A stretch of DNA of 64,000 nucleotides from Arthrobacter sp. CDRTa11 (GTDB lineage Bacteria; Actinomycetota; Actinomycetes; Actinomycetales; Micrococcaceae): positions 5,097,233-5,161,232 of the forward strand of contig NZ_CP044532.1 of NCBI RefSeq assembly GCF_026427775.1, in the 5' to 3' direction. Positions 8,897-17,792 of the stretch are shown in pieces. Position numbers and translations under genes: made by a program. Below the pieces are notes generated by a model. It saw only the letters and a list, made by a program, of their open reading frames with translations. It was not told the DNA's origin and did no database searches. Within the stretch, counting starts at the first letter, position 1. The number at the start of each line of letters is the position of its first letter.

Positions 8897-9749
8897 GGCC
8901 CTCGAAGCACCCCGGATCGCCAATGGCAAGGCAGCCCACTTCGTGTTGACCCGCTTTAATGTGCGCAGCTTCTACCACACAGGCGAACCCAGTGAGGAGT
9001 GGCTGCGGAGCCGGCTGGATCTCTTCCGGACATACTGCCTGCCGACCCTGTCGAAGCAAAACGTCGATTCCTTCACTTGGCTGGTGTTCTTTGACGATCA
9101 GAGCCCGGAGTGGTTTCAACGGGAAGTGGCCAGGGATGCACCCGGCAACTTCGAGGCGGTGTACGTCCACGGTTCCTTCAGCGCGGAAACCGTGTCACAG
9201 GCCATCGCCGCACGCACCAGCGCGCCGTATATCCTGACCACCCGCGTAGATAACGACGACGCTGTGTCCAGGGACTTCGTCCGTGTGATCCAGTCCTGTT
9301 TTGACTGCCAGGACTTCGAATTCATCAACCTTGTCAGCGGGGCGCAGTACGCAGCCAAACGGGCGTATCTGCGGCCTTATACAAAGAATCCGTTTCTGTC
9401 GCTGCTGGAGGCATCGTGCTTGGAATCGCCGCCCCAGACAGTGTTTCTGGAACATCATTACCGCGTTGATGAGCGGGGCCCTGTCAGGAATGTCCGGACG
9501 CGCCACCCTATGTGGCTTCAGGTTATTCACGGCGGGAACGTGCTCAATGAGATCGTGGGCCTTCGGGTCCCTGTCAGGCACATCGCCGGACATTTTGACT
9601 GCCATCTGGATCGGGATGACCGGCTCCCCGGCCTGGCCGTTGAGATATCACAGAACGCGGGGCGCATCCTGTGGCGGCTCATCCGGAAGCCGGCCCGGCT
9701 GACGGAGCTCTGCCGGGCCTTCTTTGCCCGCACCGCCAGGGGTTTTTAG
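8886..9749 (+). CDS. Putative rhamnosyltransferase (PF11316-type)
   Basis: 287 residues from ATG 8886, overlapping the previous gene by 11 bp. The opening HFVLTRFNVRSFY, RLDLFRTYCLPTLSKQ, WLVFFDDQSPEW and TTRVDNDDAVSRDFV are the signature blocks of the Rhamno_transf family. A second member is at 12686-13591 on the other strand (LLTRFNLPSNGYES, YCLPSVRSQ, SNLDNDDGVASDF), so the two convergent operons each contribute one. The 3' end runs 102 bp into the convergent Wzy-like gene. Biochemical function is inferred from the family name only. Confidence 0.82.
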   Translation: MANEALEAPRIANGKAAHFVLTRFNVRSFYHTGEPSEEWLRSRLDLFRTYCLPTLSKQNVDSFTWLVFFDDQSPEWFQREVARDAPGNFEAVYVHGSFSAETVSQAIAARTSAPYILTTRVDNDDAVSRDFVRVIQSCFDCQDFEFINLVSGAQYAAKRAYLRPYTKNPFLSLLEASCLESPPQTVFLEHHYRVDERGPVRNVRTRHPMWLQVIHGGNVLNEIVGLRVPVRHIAGHFDCHLDRDDRLPGLAVEISQNAGRILWRLIRKPARLTELCRAFFARTARGF

Positions 9750-11114
9750 CTGCGCAATGGCCCCGCTGTGGTCACCGGCGTTCCATTCCCCGGCCTGTCG
9801 GGCGCTGTCTTCCACCGTGGCAATGCGCCAAAGTGCCCCTGCAATCCCCAGCATCAGGAACATATAGGCCGCGGACATCGGGAAGCTGAATGCATCGAAA
9901 AATGCGAAGGTGAGGGCGCCCGCAGTCAGGGAAGCCATGACAGCAACACTCAACTGCTTCATGAGCCGATCCGCAAACCGCCGCCGGGCCCGTTCACAGC
10001 AGTAGATGCCGGCACCAATCAGGAGGATAAAAGAGATCAGGCCCGCCGCGCCCAGTTCAACCAGGAGTAGCAGGTATTGGTTGTCCAGAATTCTATATTC
10101 AGGCAGGAAAGTGCCGAGGCCGCGCCCCATCACAGGCGTCCGCGCAGCAACTTCCAGGGCGGCGGAAACGCTGTTCGTGCGCGATGCCGTGCTGGCATCC
10201 TCGGAAAGCCCTGTAAAGAGGCCACGGACTGTGCCAACCATGCCGGGTACCAGAAGATACATCATTCCAACGCCGGCCACTGCCGCGAGTCCCGCGCGGA
10301 TGCGGACTGTCTTGGACCAGCTGGGGAACAATACGATGATGGCCGCCGCAATTCCGATCAGAGCTGAGCGGGAAACGGACAGTGCCGAAGCCACTAGTAT
10401 TGCGCCCACTGACAGCCAGCGCCGCACCGAACCCCTCTTGAACTCGTTCAGCGCCAGGGTAATGGCCAGGGGAAGGGACATGCATAGGACCACTCCATAC
10501 TCCAGCGGATGTGACGCCGTTCCTGCCGCGCGGAGGAACCCCGCCCGGCTTTGGACATTTCCGGACTCGGAACCCGAGGTGAAACCGGGGATGTTAATGT
10601 CAGAAACGATCGACTGGCCAGTGGCGAACTGTACTAGCCCAAGTGTGGACATCAACGCGCCAATGAGGGCAACCCGGCGCAGAAACACCAGAAGCCTCCA
10701 CCGGTCCGTAATCCCGTCGTTGGCAATGAGGAGGATCCCAATCCAACTTAACGCCCTGATCAATCCGCTGTCTGCTGCGCGGGCCTCCAGCGCAGCCAGC
10801 CCAACGAAGTTGGTGAGGGCATAGCTGACCAGGATCACTCCGAGGAAAACAAAAAGCCAACGCCGGACCGGTTTGAGCTGCGCTACGGACGGAAAGGGCC
10901 GTTGCAGCTGGGACCATTCCCACCAAAGAACCGCGCCGAGGAACCACAGCACTCCCGGCCGCCCCAGCGGTCCCAAAGCGGCGATGCTCAAGGATGAGGG
11001 AAAGGCACAGGTCAGCAGCATTCCTAAAGTCAGCACAGTCACTGCATCCCAGCCGGAAGCTTGCCTTGGCAGTCGGCCCATTGACCTGTTCGGGATTGCT
11101 TGTTGGTGACTCAT
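9648..11114 (-). CDS. Wzy-like polymerase / O-antigen ligase-family membrane protein
   Basis: 488 residues with about 10-12 hydrophobic segments and a larger external loop before the last ones. AAGTASHPLEYGVVLCMSL followed later by GLGTFLPEYRILDNQYLLLL is the pattern of the Wzy_C/WaaL superfamily. It should polymerise flipped repeat units outside the membrane, or transfer them to an acceptor. Last gene of the minus-strand operon; its ATG overlaps the stop of the Wzz-like gene upstream (ATGA). The final ~60 residues are hydrophilic and Pro/Gly-rich, and about half of that tail is read antisense to the end of the gene at 8886-9749. Confidence 0.87.
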   Translation of the reverse strand: MSHQQAIPNRSMGRLPRQASGWDAVTVLTLGMLLTCAFPSSLSIAALGPLGRPGVLWFLGAVLWWEWSQLQRPFPSVAQLKPVRRWLFVFLGVILVSYALTNFVGLAALEARAADSGLIRALSWIGILLIANDGITDRWRLLVFLRRVALIGALMSTLGLVQFATGQSIVSDINIPGFTSGSESGNVQSRAGFLRAAGTASHPLEYGVVLCMSLPLAITLALNEFKRGSVRRWLSVGAILVASALSVSRSALIGIAAAIIVLFPSWSKTVRIRAGLAAVAGVGMMYLLVPGMVGTVRGLFTGLSEDASTASRTNSVSAALEVAARTPVMGRGLGTFLPEYRILDNQYLLLLVELGAAGLISFILLIGAGIYCCERARRRFADRLMKQLSVAVMASLTAGALTFAFFDAFSFPMSAAYMFLMLGIAGALWRIATVEDSARQAGEWNAGDHSGAIAQLKTPGGAGKEGPAELRQPGRLPDEPPQDAPRVL

Positions 11115-11782
11115 GGCCGCTCCGGGACGGCAGGTGCCGGCCTTCTTTTCTGCATCATGCGATCGAATCCCACAGCACCGGAGCCGGTCATGGCCAGCCC
11201 CACTCCGGCGAGGGCGGCCATTCCCTTCAGTTGTCCAATCTTGGTGCCACCAACATCAATCACTTGAGGCGTAGCCGGCGAGCGTTCTATGAAGACATGC
11301 GATTCCGGTGGCGCGCCTTGGGCATTTTGAAGCTCAGTTGCGGCCACATCCACTTCAGCCAGGACACGGTCCAAGGTTTCACGGGCAGCTTCCGGACTGC
11401 GGCCTACTGCCTGCACAACGAGGATCGGAGTGGAGTAGCTCGCTGCCCACTGCGTTCCGCTGTTGGGCAAGGTGATCGAGTATCCCTCCCGAACGCCGCT
11501 CCCGTAGAGGGTTGCGCCCGACGACGGCAACTCCGCAGGGTTCCCGGTCTCGGTCACCCGGCGCTGGACGATGCCGGCGAAGTTAATCAGGGACGGAACA
11601 ATCTGATCCGAGACGTTTGCAACGGAGGCAGATCCCGGCTGGATAAAGACCAGTTGGACTTCGACCCAGTACGTACGCTCTACCGCGGCCAGCGATGAAC
11701 TGCCCCACATCGTCAGGATCAAGCCGGCTACCACGATGTACCAGCGCCGCCACATGATGCCAAGGAGTTCTCCGGCGGTCAT
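11111..11782 (-). CDS. Wzz-like chain-length determinant / capsule membrane protein (short)
   Basis: 223 residues. An N-terminal cytoplasmic stub is followed by a membrane segment (YIVVAGLILTMWGSSSLAAV), an external domain of ~140 residues, and a second membrane segment near the C-terminus (GMAALAGVGLAMTGSGAVG) with a basic tail. This two-helix layout is that of Wzz/YveK-type proteins that set polymer length. There is no kinase domain and no BY-kinase gene in the window. GGGAG sits about 9 bp before the ATG. It lies 38 bp after the related gene at 11821-12627 and is coupled to the polymerase gene that follows. Confidence 0.75.
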   Translation of the reverse strand: MTAGELLGIMWRRWYIVVAGLILTMWGSSSLAAVERTYWVEVQLVFIQPGSASVANVSDQIVPSLINFAGIVQRRVTETGNPAELPSSGATLYGSGVREGYSITLPNSGTQWAASYSTPILVVQAVGRSPEAARETLDRVLAEVDVAATELQNAQGAPPESHVFIERSPATPQVIDVGGTKIGQLKGMAALAGVGLAMTGSGAVGFDRMMQKRRPAPAVPERP

Positions 11783-11820
11783 GCCGTTGGTCTCCCGCGG
11801 GTGAGTTTATGCATGAGACG

Positions 11821-12627
11821 CTAGGCCTTGGACTTAGCCGGGGTCCGGTCTCTGGCCGGCCCGGTCCCGTCGCCTGACGGTACCTCAGCGTGCGCGGCCG
11901 CAGCAGGATCGGATTCCGGCAGGTTCACATCTGTGGCCCCTTCGCTCCCTGCTGCTTTGTCCTTCACACGTCGGCGCGACCGCGACGCTTCACGTCTCGA
12001 TCCGCTGGGAGATTCGATTTCCTTTCGTAGCCTCCGCGCCAGCATCCGGCCGTCGACAAAGCCGGTCAGCAGGACCGTCAAGGCCACCCCCACGCCGCCC
12101 GCACCCATGACGGCCGCGGTGCGCGTTTTCGTCTCTTCCTTGGGCTCCGTGTCCACAACAAGCGTCATCAGCCGAAGGCGGGAGTCTGGTGGAATATTCT
12201 GGGCATCCTGCATGCCCGTCAGTACAGCAGGGACGGCCGCAACGCTGGACTCCAGCACCGCCATAATGTCACTTGCATTGCCAGAGGCCACCCTGATGAG
12301 GAGCACCGATCCGCTGGTGCTCCGGTCGGGTTCGGCAACATAGGACGTGTCCGGGTACGAATCCACAATTGGTTTCGCGATTTCTTCCGAAGAAACTTTG
12401 ACGGCAAGAATGTCCAATGCCTGGCTCATTCCGCCGAGGAAAAGAAACGGATTACCATCCGGTCCCACGGTGGAATTCGGCGGCATCATTACCAGGCTGC
12501 CCCGGGCAGTGTACGTTGCCGGCACGGTTTGGTTCAGAATGTAACAAACGTAGGCCGTGGCCAATAGCCCCGCCAGCACTACATACCAAAGCCGCCACAA
12601 GCTAAGCAACATGTCACGCAACCACAT
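11821..12627 (-). CDS. Wzz-like chain-length determinant / capsule membrane protein
   Basis: 268 residues from the ATG at 12627, which has GGGGG about 7 bp upstream; an in-frame ATG at 12669 would add 14 residues but has no visible ribosome binding site. N-terminal membrane segment (LWYVVLAGLLATAYVCYIL), external domain with SLVMMPPN typical of Wzz-like proteins, second membrane segment (VMGAGGVGVALTVLLTGFV), then a ~70-residue charged, probably disordered cytoplasmic tail rich in Arg/Ser/Glu. Related in layout, not closely in sequence, to the next gene; the pair may form a mixed oligomer. Confidence 0.75.
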   Translation of the reverse strand: MWLRDMLLSLWRLWYVVLAGLLATAYVCYILNQTVPATYTARGSLVMMPPNSTVGPDGNPFLFLGGMSQALDILAVKVSSEEIAKPIVDSYPDTSYVAEPDRSTSGSVLLIRVASGNASDIMAVLESSVAAVPAVLTGMQDAQNIPPDSRLRLMTLVVDTEPKEETKTRTAAVMGAGGVGVALTVLLTGFVDGRMLARRLRKEIESPSGSRREASRSRRRVKDKAAGSEGATDVNLPESDPAAAAHAEVPSGDGTGPARDRTPAKSKA

Positions 12628-12685
12628 AGTCTGCCCCCAGTCTTCCTCTACTCTCCGATTAACGCTCATCGAAGATTGGCTGACT

Positions 12686-13591
12686 TTATAGTGATCCGTT
12701 TCGGGCTCCTTTCATAGCCTTTGACACTTTTCGCATAAGGAAAGCAGCACGGAGTTTGAATTCGTCAATTCCCTCAGGGCCTGAAATTGTCCGGACCACT
12801 GTCTTCGCAGCCTTCCGGCCGGCATCGCGTGCCATACGTGCCGGAAAAAGGGCCGCACGGTCCGCCAGGAGCTGGCCAAGAGTGGGGTCGGCAAGCTCAT
12901 CAAGAAGGCCAGGGAAGGCATCCAGGAACCTTGTTGGTGATACGCGCCTGCCGTGAACCCTGTTACTGACATTGGATCCGTGGACCACCTGGAGCCAGGC
13001 GGGCGGCCCATCCAGTCGGATAACCGGCATGGTGCGTTCCAGCTGGTTGTGCCATTCCGCCCAGCATGTTTGCGGCGCTGGCCAGGGTGAAAGAACTGAA
13101 CAGAAGGCATTGCTGGGGTCCGTATGGCGGTAGACACCGCCTCCGGACATGATCAGGCCATGCAGCAAATATATTGCGGCGGTCCTGCCGTCGGGCACAA
13201 CGGACCGCAGGCGTGCCGTGAAATCAGAGGCAACGCCGTCGTCGTTATCCAGATTGGAGGTGAGCAGATACCCTGCCGGCGTTCCGACTGCCGCCTTGAG
13301 GTCACTGATGAGCTGGCCCCTGAGTACCTCGTGCCGGTAAACCGGTATAAAGAGGCCGTCACGGTTCAGTTCAGTGATCCGTTCCTTCATCCAATCGGGA
13401 CTCAGCGGATCAAAGTAGATGATCCACTTAAAGCGCTTATCCGACTGGGATCGGACGGACGGCAGGCAGTACCGTTCGAATAGCTCCACCCGGTTGCGCA
13501 GCCACCCCTCCCGCGCCCGAACCATACTTTCATATCCGTTGGAAGGAAGGTTGAAGCGGGTGAGCAGGATATGGTCCACGTTGTTCAACAT
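12686..13591 (-). CDS. Putative rhamnosyltransferase (PF11316-type, second copy)
   Basis: 301 residues. The same family blocks as in 8886-9749 are present: HILLTRFNLPSNG, LFERYCLPSVRSQ, WIIYFDPLSPDWM and TSNLDNDDGVASDF, the last with a DNDD metal-binding-like motif. The start overlaps the end of the triple glycosyltransferase gene by 7 bp. Soluble, cytoplasmic. No dTDP-rhamnose synthesis genes are in the window, so the rhamnose assignment is by family only. Confidence 0.82.
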   Translation of the reverse strand: MLNNVDHILLTRFNLPSNGYESMVRAREGWLRNRVELFERYCLPSVRSQSDKRFKWIIYFDPLSPDWMKERITELNRDGLFIPVYRHEVLRGQLISDLKAAVGTPAGYLLTSNLDNDDGVASDFTARLRSVVPDGRTAAIYLLHGLIMSGGGVYRHTDPSNAFCSVLSPWPAPQTCWAEWHNQLERTMPVIRLDGPPAWLQVVHGSNVSNRVHGRRVSPTRFLDAFPGLLDELADPTLGQLLADRAALFPARMARDAGRKAAKTVVRTISGPEGIDEFKLRAAFLMRKVSKAMKGARNGSL

Positions 13592-16290
13592 TGTGTCGAC
13601 CTACTGCTTTCGTCGCGTTCCCATAGTGTTTGCGTGCGGGGCCGGACCCGTCCCAGACCCGCATAAGCGGCATAGACACAGGCATCAAATGCACTGACCG
13701 GACCGTGCACGGACCTGAGCAGTTCCGACGCCGTGGCTGAACGTGTGCCGCGACGATCCAACTGGGTGTTGCCACGGTAGACACGCCTCAGGGTAGCGAG
13801 CAGTGACCGGCCGGTCTGCGGAGTCCGCACACGTACCGGCTCTGTCGGTATGACACGCTTTTCGCCCTCTTTGAACAGTCCATCAACGTAGAAATCATCC
13901 GCTGTTACCTCGGGAAAAGTCCCGAGTCTCCGGTGGCCCTCCTCCGTCAGTGCGTAGGATCCGGCGCCCCATAAGCCTTCCTGTGTAGAGGGAATCCGCT
14001 GGCGCGCCCGGTAGTAGCAGCGGACCGTAAAGGATGCGCCATCAGTGACGTAGCGGGACGTGGGCCGTGCGGCCAACAGACCGTCCCCGTCCAGACACTC
14101 AAAGAGAGTCGAAATGGCTGATTCTGGTATGTCGATATCAGCGTCCAGGTAGAGGCGCGGCCATCGTGTGGCCACGTTGTCCGCGGCGTTGAGGGCCGCC
14201 ACCTTGGACGCTTCGGGGATTGACAGTACCTTGACGCCTGGAAACGACGAGGCCACGGCGGCCGTTTCGTCCGTACATCCGTTACAGGCCACCACCACCT
14301 CCAGATCCTTGAGTCCCAGGAACGGCGCCAGGCACTCCAGCGTCCTGCCGATCACCGCAGCCTCGTTGTGGGCCGGAATGATTACGGCACCGGCAGGCAT
14401 GGCGGCGCCGCCATTGGGCTTGCCGTAGCGTGCGGCCTGAGGCAGTTGCGCCCACCTCTTTTCCCTGCTTACTGCGGCCAGGATTCCCTGGCGCCGCGGC
14501 GAACGCAGCAGGGCGGAAAGCACGACGACGGCCCGGAAGGCGCGCGCGTAGCTCCGCGAGTGAAACTTCCGGATGTACCTGATGCGGTTGATGGCCATAA
14601 GGGCGTCCAGGGCAGGGGAACTGCCGGAGCCACCCCTGCAATGCCGCATCCGCGCCCGAGGCTCGAACCACACTGAAGCTCCCGCTTCGCGGACCCTGCG
14701 CAGGAAGTCGGTTTCTTCGGAATACAGGAAAAACGACTCGTCCCATTGGCCCACGGAATGGAGTATGTCCGGGCGGATGAGAAGGGCTGCACCTGTTGCC
14801 CAGTCCACCCTGTGAGGATGCCGGTAGCTTTCCCCATCGAAATCCATTTCAGATAGCCATCCAGGCCTGCCTGGCAGCCTGCTGCCCATCAGGGCATCGC
14901 CCAGGGCACGGAAGACGCCGGGCTCACGCCGCAGGGACGGATAGACGGAACCGTCGTCGTCAAGGAGCAGCGGCACCACCACCCCTGCCCCGGTTAATGC
15001 CATCTTCGTCCGCAGCGCCTGTATGGAACCCCGTTCGACCCTCATGTCCGGATTCAGCACCAGATACACCTCGGCGGTGCCGGCCTGGGCCAGGGCCGCA
15101 TTGATCCCGCCTGAATATCCCAGGTTGCCTCCCGTGGCAAAGGAATAGACGTTGGCGTGATGCTTGAGCAGCAACAGAGTGGACGGCGTCGGCGAATTGT
15201 CAGCCACGATCACCTTGATCGACTGATCCCGCGTTTCTGCACGGAGGGTTTGAAGCAACAGGGGAAGATCATTCTCGCTGTTATAGGTGACGATGAGCAC
15301 GGCAACGTCCGTGTGCTCCAAGTGCGAAGAAAATTCTTCCCGCCGTGGAGGTTCCGCGGTGCCAGTTGCCGGGATGGGAACATGCAGGATGGGCTCCCCG
15401 GTGGCGCCTTCCCCCGTGATCCCGCTGTTGCGCCGAAGTTTGAGATAGGCTTCGGGACCGTCCAGCAGGTAGCGGCGTGCGAGCCGCCGGGGCTCCAGCG
15501 CGAGCCGCCAGGCCCATTCCAAGCCGAGGTTGCTGACCCGGGCGGGAGCCCTGCGTATCCTGCCCGCAAGGAAATCCACCACCGCGCCAAAGGCGAGCAT
15601 CACCTTCGCCCCCGTCAAGTGGCCGAATTCGGAGATCCAAAGTTCCTGCCGGGGCTTGCCAAGGCAGACCACCAGGATGTCCGTCCTGGCTTCTAAAATT
15701 TCCGCCGCCAAAGCCCGGGAAGCGATCGGGTCTGTGAGGGACGTCCGCTCCGGTGCCCACCAGCCGGCCACCATGAGGTCCGGATGGTCCCTGGCGAATT
15801 TTTCGCGAATCTGGCCGTGGCACTGGGGTGTTCCCCCGATGAAGCCAACCCGTAGTCCTGCAGTTTCGGCGGCGTTCAATATTGGCTTGATGAGGTCACT
15901 GCCGGAAAGCCGCGGCCACTTCCGCATGGTGAGCTTCGCGGCTTGGGAGACCAGCGGCGATCCGTCCAGGAGCGTGAACCATTCCACCGCTGCCTGGAGA
16001 TCCAAGGTGGCCTCCCACCGGCTGTCCTGGCCGAAGTGCTTCACATGGTCAAGATTTGCGGAGGCGACTGCCAGAGGCTGGCGTCCGCCGTTCCGCGCCC
16101 GCTCAAGGATGACCTCCAGCGCGTCCTCGGCTTCGAGCAGTGTGACGGGTACGCCCCCGAGCCTCACCCTTTGCCCTTGGCCAGGCCGCACAGCGAGTCC
16201 GCGGTTCCTGGCAAGGACAGGGCGTTGTCGTTCCGGCCGTAGCAGGGCCGCGGGCTGCAAGAGGCTTCGAAGGGAGCCTGACAGGGTCAT
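13585..16290 (-). CDS. Triple glycosyltransferase fusion: WecG/TagA/CpsF domain plus two family 2 domains
   Basis: One uninterrupted 901-residue frame with three catalytic modules. Residues ~48-285 are a WecG/TagA/CpsF (GT26) domain: VASANLDHV, GFIGGTP, VCLGKPRQELW and AFGAVVDFLAGRIRRAP. Residues ~328-585 are a GT2 domain of the rhamnosyltransferase (WbbL) type: VLIVTYNSENDLP, VIVADNSPTPS, GGNLGYSGGINAA and NPDMRVE. Residues ~633-845 are a further GT2 domain: AVIIPAHNEAAVIGRTL, VVACNGCTDET and YLDADIDIP. GT26 enzymes start or extend lipid-linked glycans (TagA adds ManNAc), so the protein may channel the first steps of repeat-unit assembly. It starts 5 bp after the glycoside hydrolase stop. 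Confidence 0.88.
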   Translation of the reverse strand: MTLSGSLRSLLQPAALLRPERQRPVLARNRGLAVRPGQGQRVRLGGVPVTLLEAEDALEVILERARNGGRQPLAVASANLDHVKHFGQDSRWEATLDLQAAVEWFTLLDGSPLVSQAAKLTMRKWPRLSGSDLIKPILNAAETAGLRVGFIGGTPQCHGQIREKFARDHPDLMVAGWWAPERTSLTDPIASRALAAEILEARTDILVVCLGKPRQELWISEFGHLTGAKVMLAFGAVVDFLAGRIRRAPARVSNLGLEWAWRLALEPRRLARRYLLDGPEAYLKLRRNSGITGEGATGEPILHVPIPATGTAEPPRREEFSSHLEHTDVAVLIVTYNSENDLPLLLQTLRAETRDQSIKVIVADNSPTPSTLLLLKHHANVYSFATGGNLGYSGGINAALAQAGTAEVYLVLNPDMRVERGSIQALRTKMALTGAGVVVPLLLDDDGSVYPSLRREPGVFRALGDALMGSRLPGRPGWLSEMDFDGESYRHPHRVDWATGAALLIRPDILHSVGQWDESFFLYSEETDFLRRVREAGASVWFEPRARMRHCRGGSGSSPALDALMAINRIRYIRKFHSRSYARAFRAVVVLSALLRSPRRQGILAAVSREKRWAQLPQAARYGKPNGGAAMPAGAVIIPAHNEAAVIGRTLECLAPFLGLKDLEVVVACNGCTDETAAVASSFPGVKVLSIPEASKVAALNAADNVATRWPRLYLDADIDIPESAISTLFECLDGDGLLAARPTSRYVTDGASFTVRCYYRARQRIPSTQEGLWGAGSYALTEEGHRRLGTFPEVTADDFYVDGLFKEGEKRVIPTEPVRVRTPQTGRSLLATLRRVYRGNTQLDRRGTRSATASELLRSVHGPVSAFDACVYAAYAGLGRVRPRTQTLWERDESSRSTQC

Positions 16291-16295
16291 AGTGC

Positions 16296-17765
16296 CTAGC
16301 CTTTCGAGGGTATTCCGGTCAAGGTGAAGACGGAGCCGGCAGCGGCCGTATAAGTGACTGATCCGTCCGCCAGCACGGCAGGCTCGCCGGACTCCATGTC
16401 CCGGGTGGCGTCCGTGGCGTAGCTCGCGAGCTGCACGTCCTGGCTTATCCCGGGCGTGTCCAGCCTCGCCTCCACTGGACGGTCGGAGGTGTTGTTGCCG
16501 AAAAACGTGATGCGCCCCGTCGTCTGGTCGCGGAAGGCAACAACCTGGATACCTTCGTCCGCGGAAGAGGCCGCAATCCGGACGGCGTTCCTTGGGGTAT
16601 GCCTGATCAGTTGCTGCATGACGTAATAGGTTTTGCGGGGTGTGTACTTTCCCGTCCCTTGGTCATAGCCGAGCAGGCCCCAGTAGCCCATGCTTTCGTG
16701 GTGTTCGTAATAGCCATCCCAGGCGTCGTACTGCTGCAGCCCTGCGGCGCCCTGCTCCAGGAGATTCAGAGCGTCGGCAGCCGTTGCCGCGGCGGATGAC
16801 CAGTCCATGGGGTTGGGCGATCCGGCGTCACAGCCAGGGCAGGGACCGGAAAACTCGGTAACCCAGAAGTCTGGCCCTGGGTTGGCTGCCCTGCGCAGGG
16901 CACTCTCCATCCCGGCGGAATCACCGTCATAGCTATGGATGGCGATGTGTGCCAACCGGGACATCACCAGGGGGTCCTGGGCCAGGACAGGGAGGTACTC
17001 CGAGACGGCCTTGGCGGCGGACGCCGTATCCGGCGCTGCGAGACGGATATCCGAAAAGCCCAGCCCGTCCAGGCGGACTATGAGCTTGTGGAGGAGCCGC
17101 ACGTATTGCTCGGGCCCAACCTGGGGACCTTCAATGCCATTCCAGTCCGTCTCATTCATGGGGCCGAGGAGCTTGAAGTCCAGGCCCCGGACTTCACGGC
17201 CGTACGCCACCATCGAGGCGATCATCCGAACCCAGTGGTCTTCACGGGATTCATCGATCCGGTTGCCGCCCATCCAGCCGGGCACTCCGCCCATGACGTT
17301 GATCATGACCTGCTGGTCCGGCTTGGAATTGATGTACTCGATGGTGTCCCAAAGGTCGGCCATCTTGCCGCGCTCATAGATGGAGGAGTAAAGGGCCCAG
17401 TCGATGGTTTCTGTGCCGCCGGGAACTTCCTCCGTTTCCCAGTCCGCTTTGTCGATGATGACCCGCCAGGTCACCTCGCCCAGGTCCGCGATTTTGTCGA
17501 TGGCCGGTTTTAGTTCCCCGTTATTCCAGCTGTGGACGTTGGCATTGACTCCCAGTCCGGACATCGTCTGGAATTCGTTCGCCGCGCCGGCCGGTTCTGT
17601 ACGCGGGACGGGGCGCGTCCCGCCTGTGGACGGGGATGACGCGGATGGAGTCGCAGCGGGCGTTTTCTGCGCGCCTTCGTCGTTTGGGACAGCCGAGCAG
17701 CCCGCCGCGCTGACCGCCAAGACATAGGCGATCGCCAAAGCCACCCACTTCTTAGCCAGACTCAT
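16296..17765 (-). CDS. Secreted lipoprotein glycoside hydrolase (clan GH-A TIM barrel)
   Basis: 489 residues from ATG 17765, which has AGGTG at suitable distance; an upstream in-frame ATG at 17786 would spoil the signal peptide. Lipoprotein signal with Cys at residue 23 (VSAAGC), then a Pro/Ser/Thr linker to ~residue 60. The barrel shows the clan GH-A pair: the acid/base Glu in LGPMNETDWNG (residue 205) and the nucleophile Glu in FWVTEFSGPC (residue 304). A small beta domain follows from ~400. It probably trims or releases the exopolysaccharide outside the cell. The GH family (5, 30, 39 or other) cannot be fixed by eye. 27 bp after the giant repeat protein. Confidence 0.8.
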   Translation of the reverse strand: MSLAKKWVALAIAYVLAVSAAGCSAVPNDEGAQKTPAATPSASSPSTGGTRPVPRTEPAGAANEFQTMSGLGVNANVHSWNNGELKPAIDKIADLGEVTWRVIIDKADWETEEVPGGTETIDWALYSSIYERGKMADLWDTIEYINSKPDQQVMINVMGGVPGWMGGNRIDESREDHWVRMIASMVAYGREVRGLDFKLLGPMNETDWNGIEGPQVGPEQYVRLLHKLIVRLDGLGFSDIRLAAPDTASAAKAVSEYLPVLAQDPLVMSRLAHIAIHSYDGDSAGMESALRRAANPGPDFWVTEFSGPCPGCDAGSPNPMDWSSAAATAADALNLLEQGAAGLQQYDAWDGYYEHHESMGYWGLLGYDQGTGKYTPRKTYYVMQQLIRHTPRNAVRIAASSADEGIQVVAFRDQTTGRITFFGNNTSDRPVEARLDTPGISQDVQLASYATDATRDMESGEPAVLADGSVTYTAAAGSVFTLTGIPSKG

Positions 17766-17792
17766 TCGCTGCACCTGGTTCCACATAGCTGG

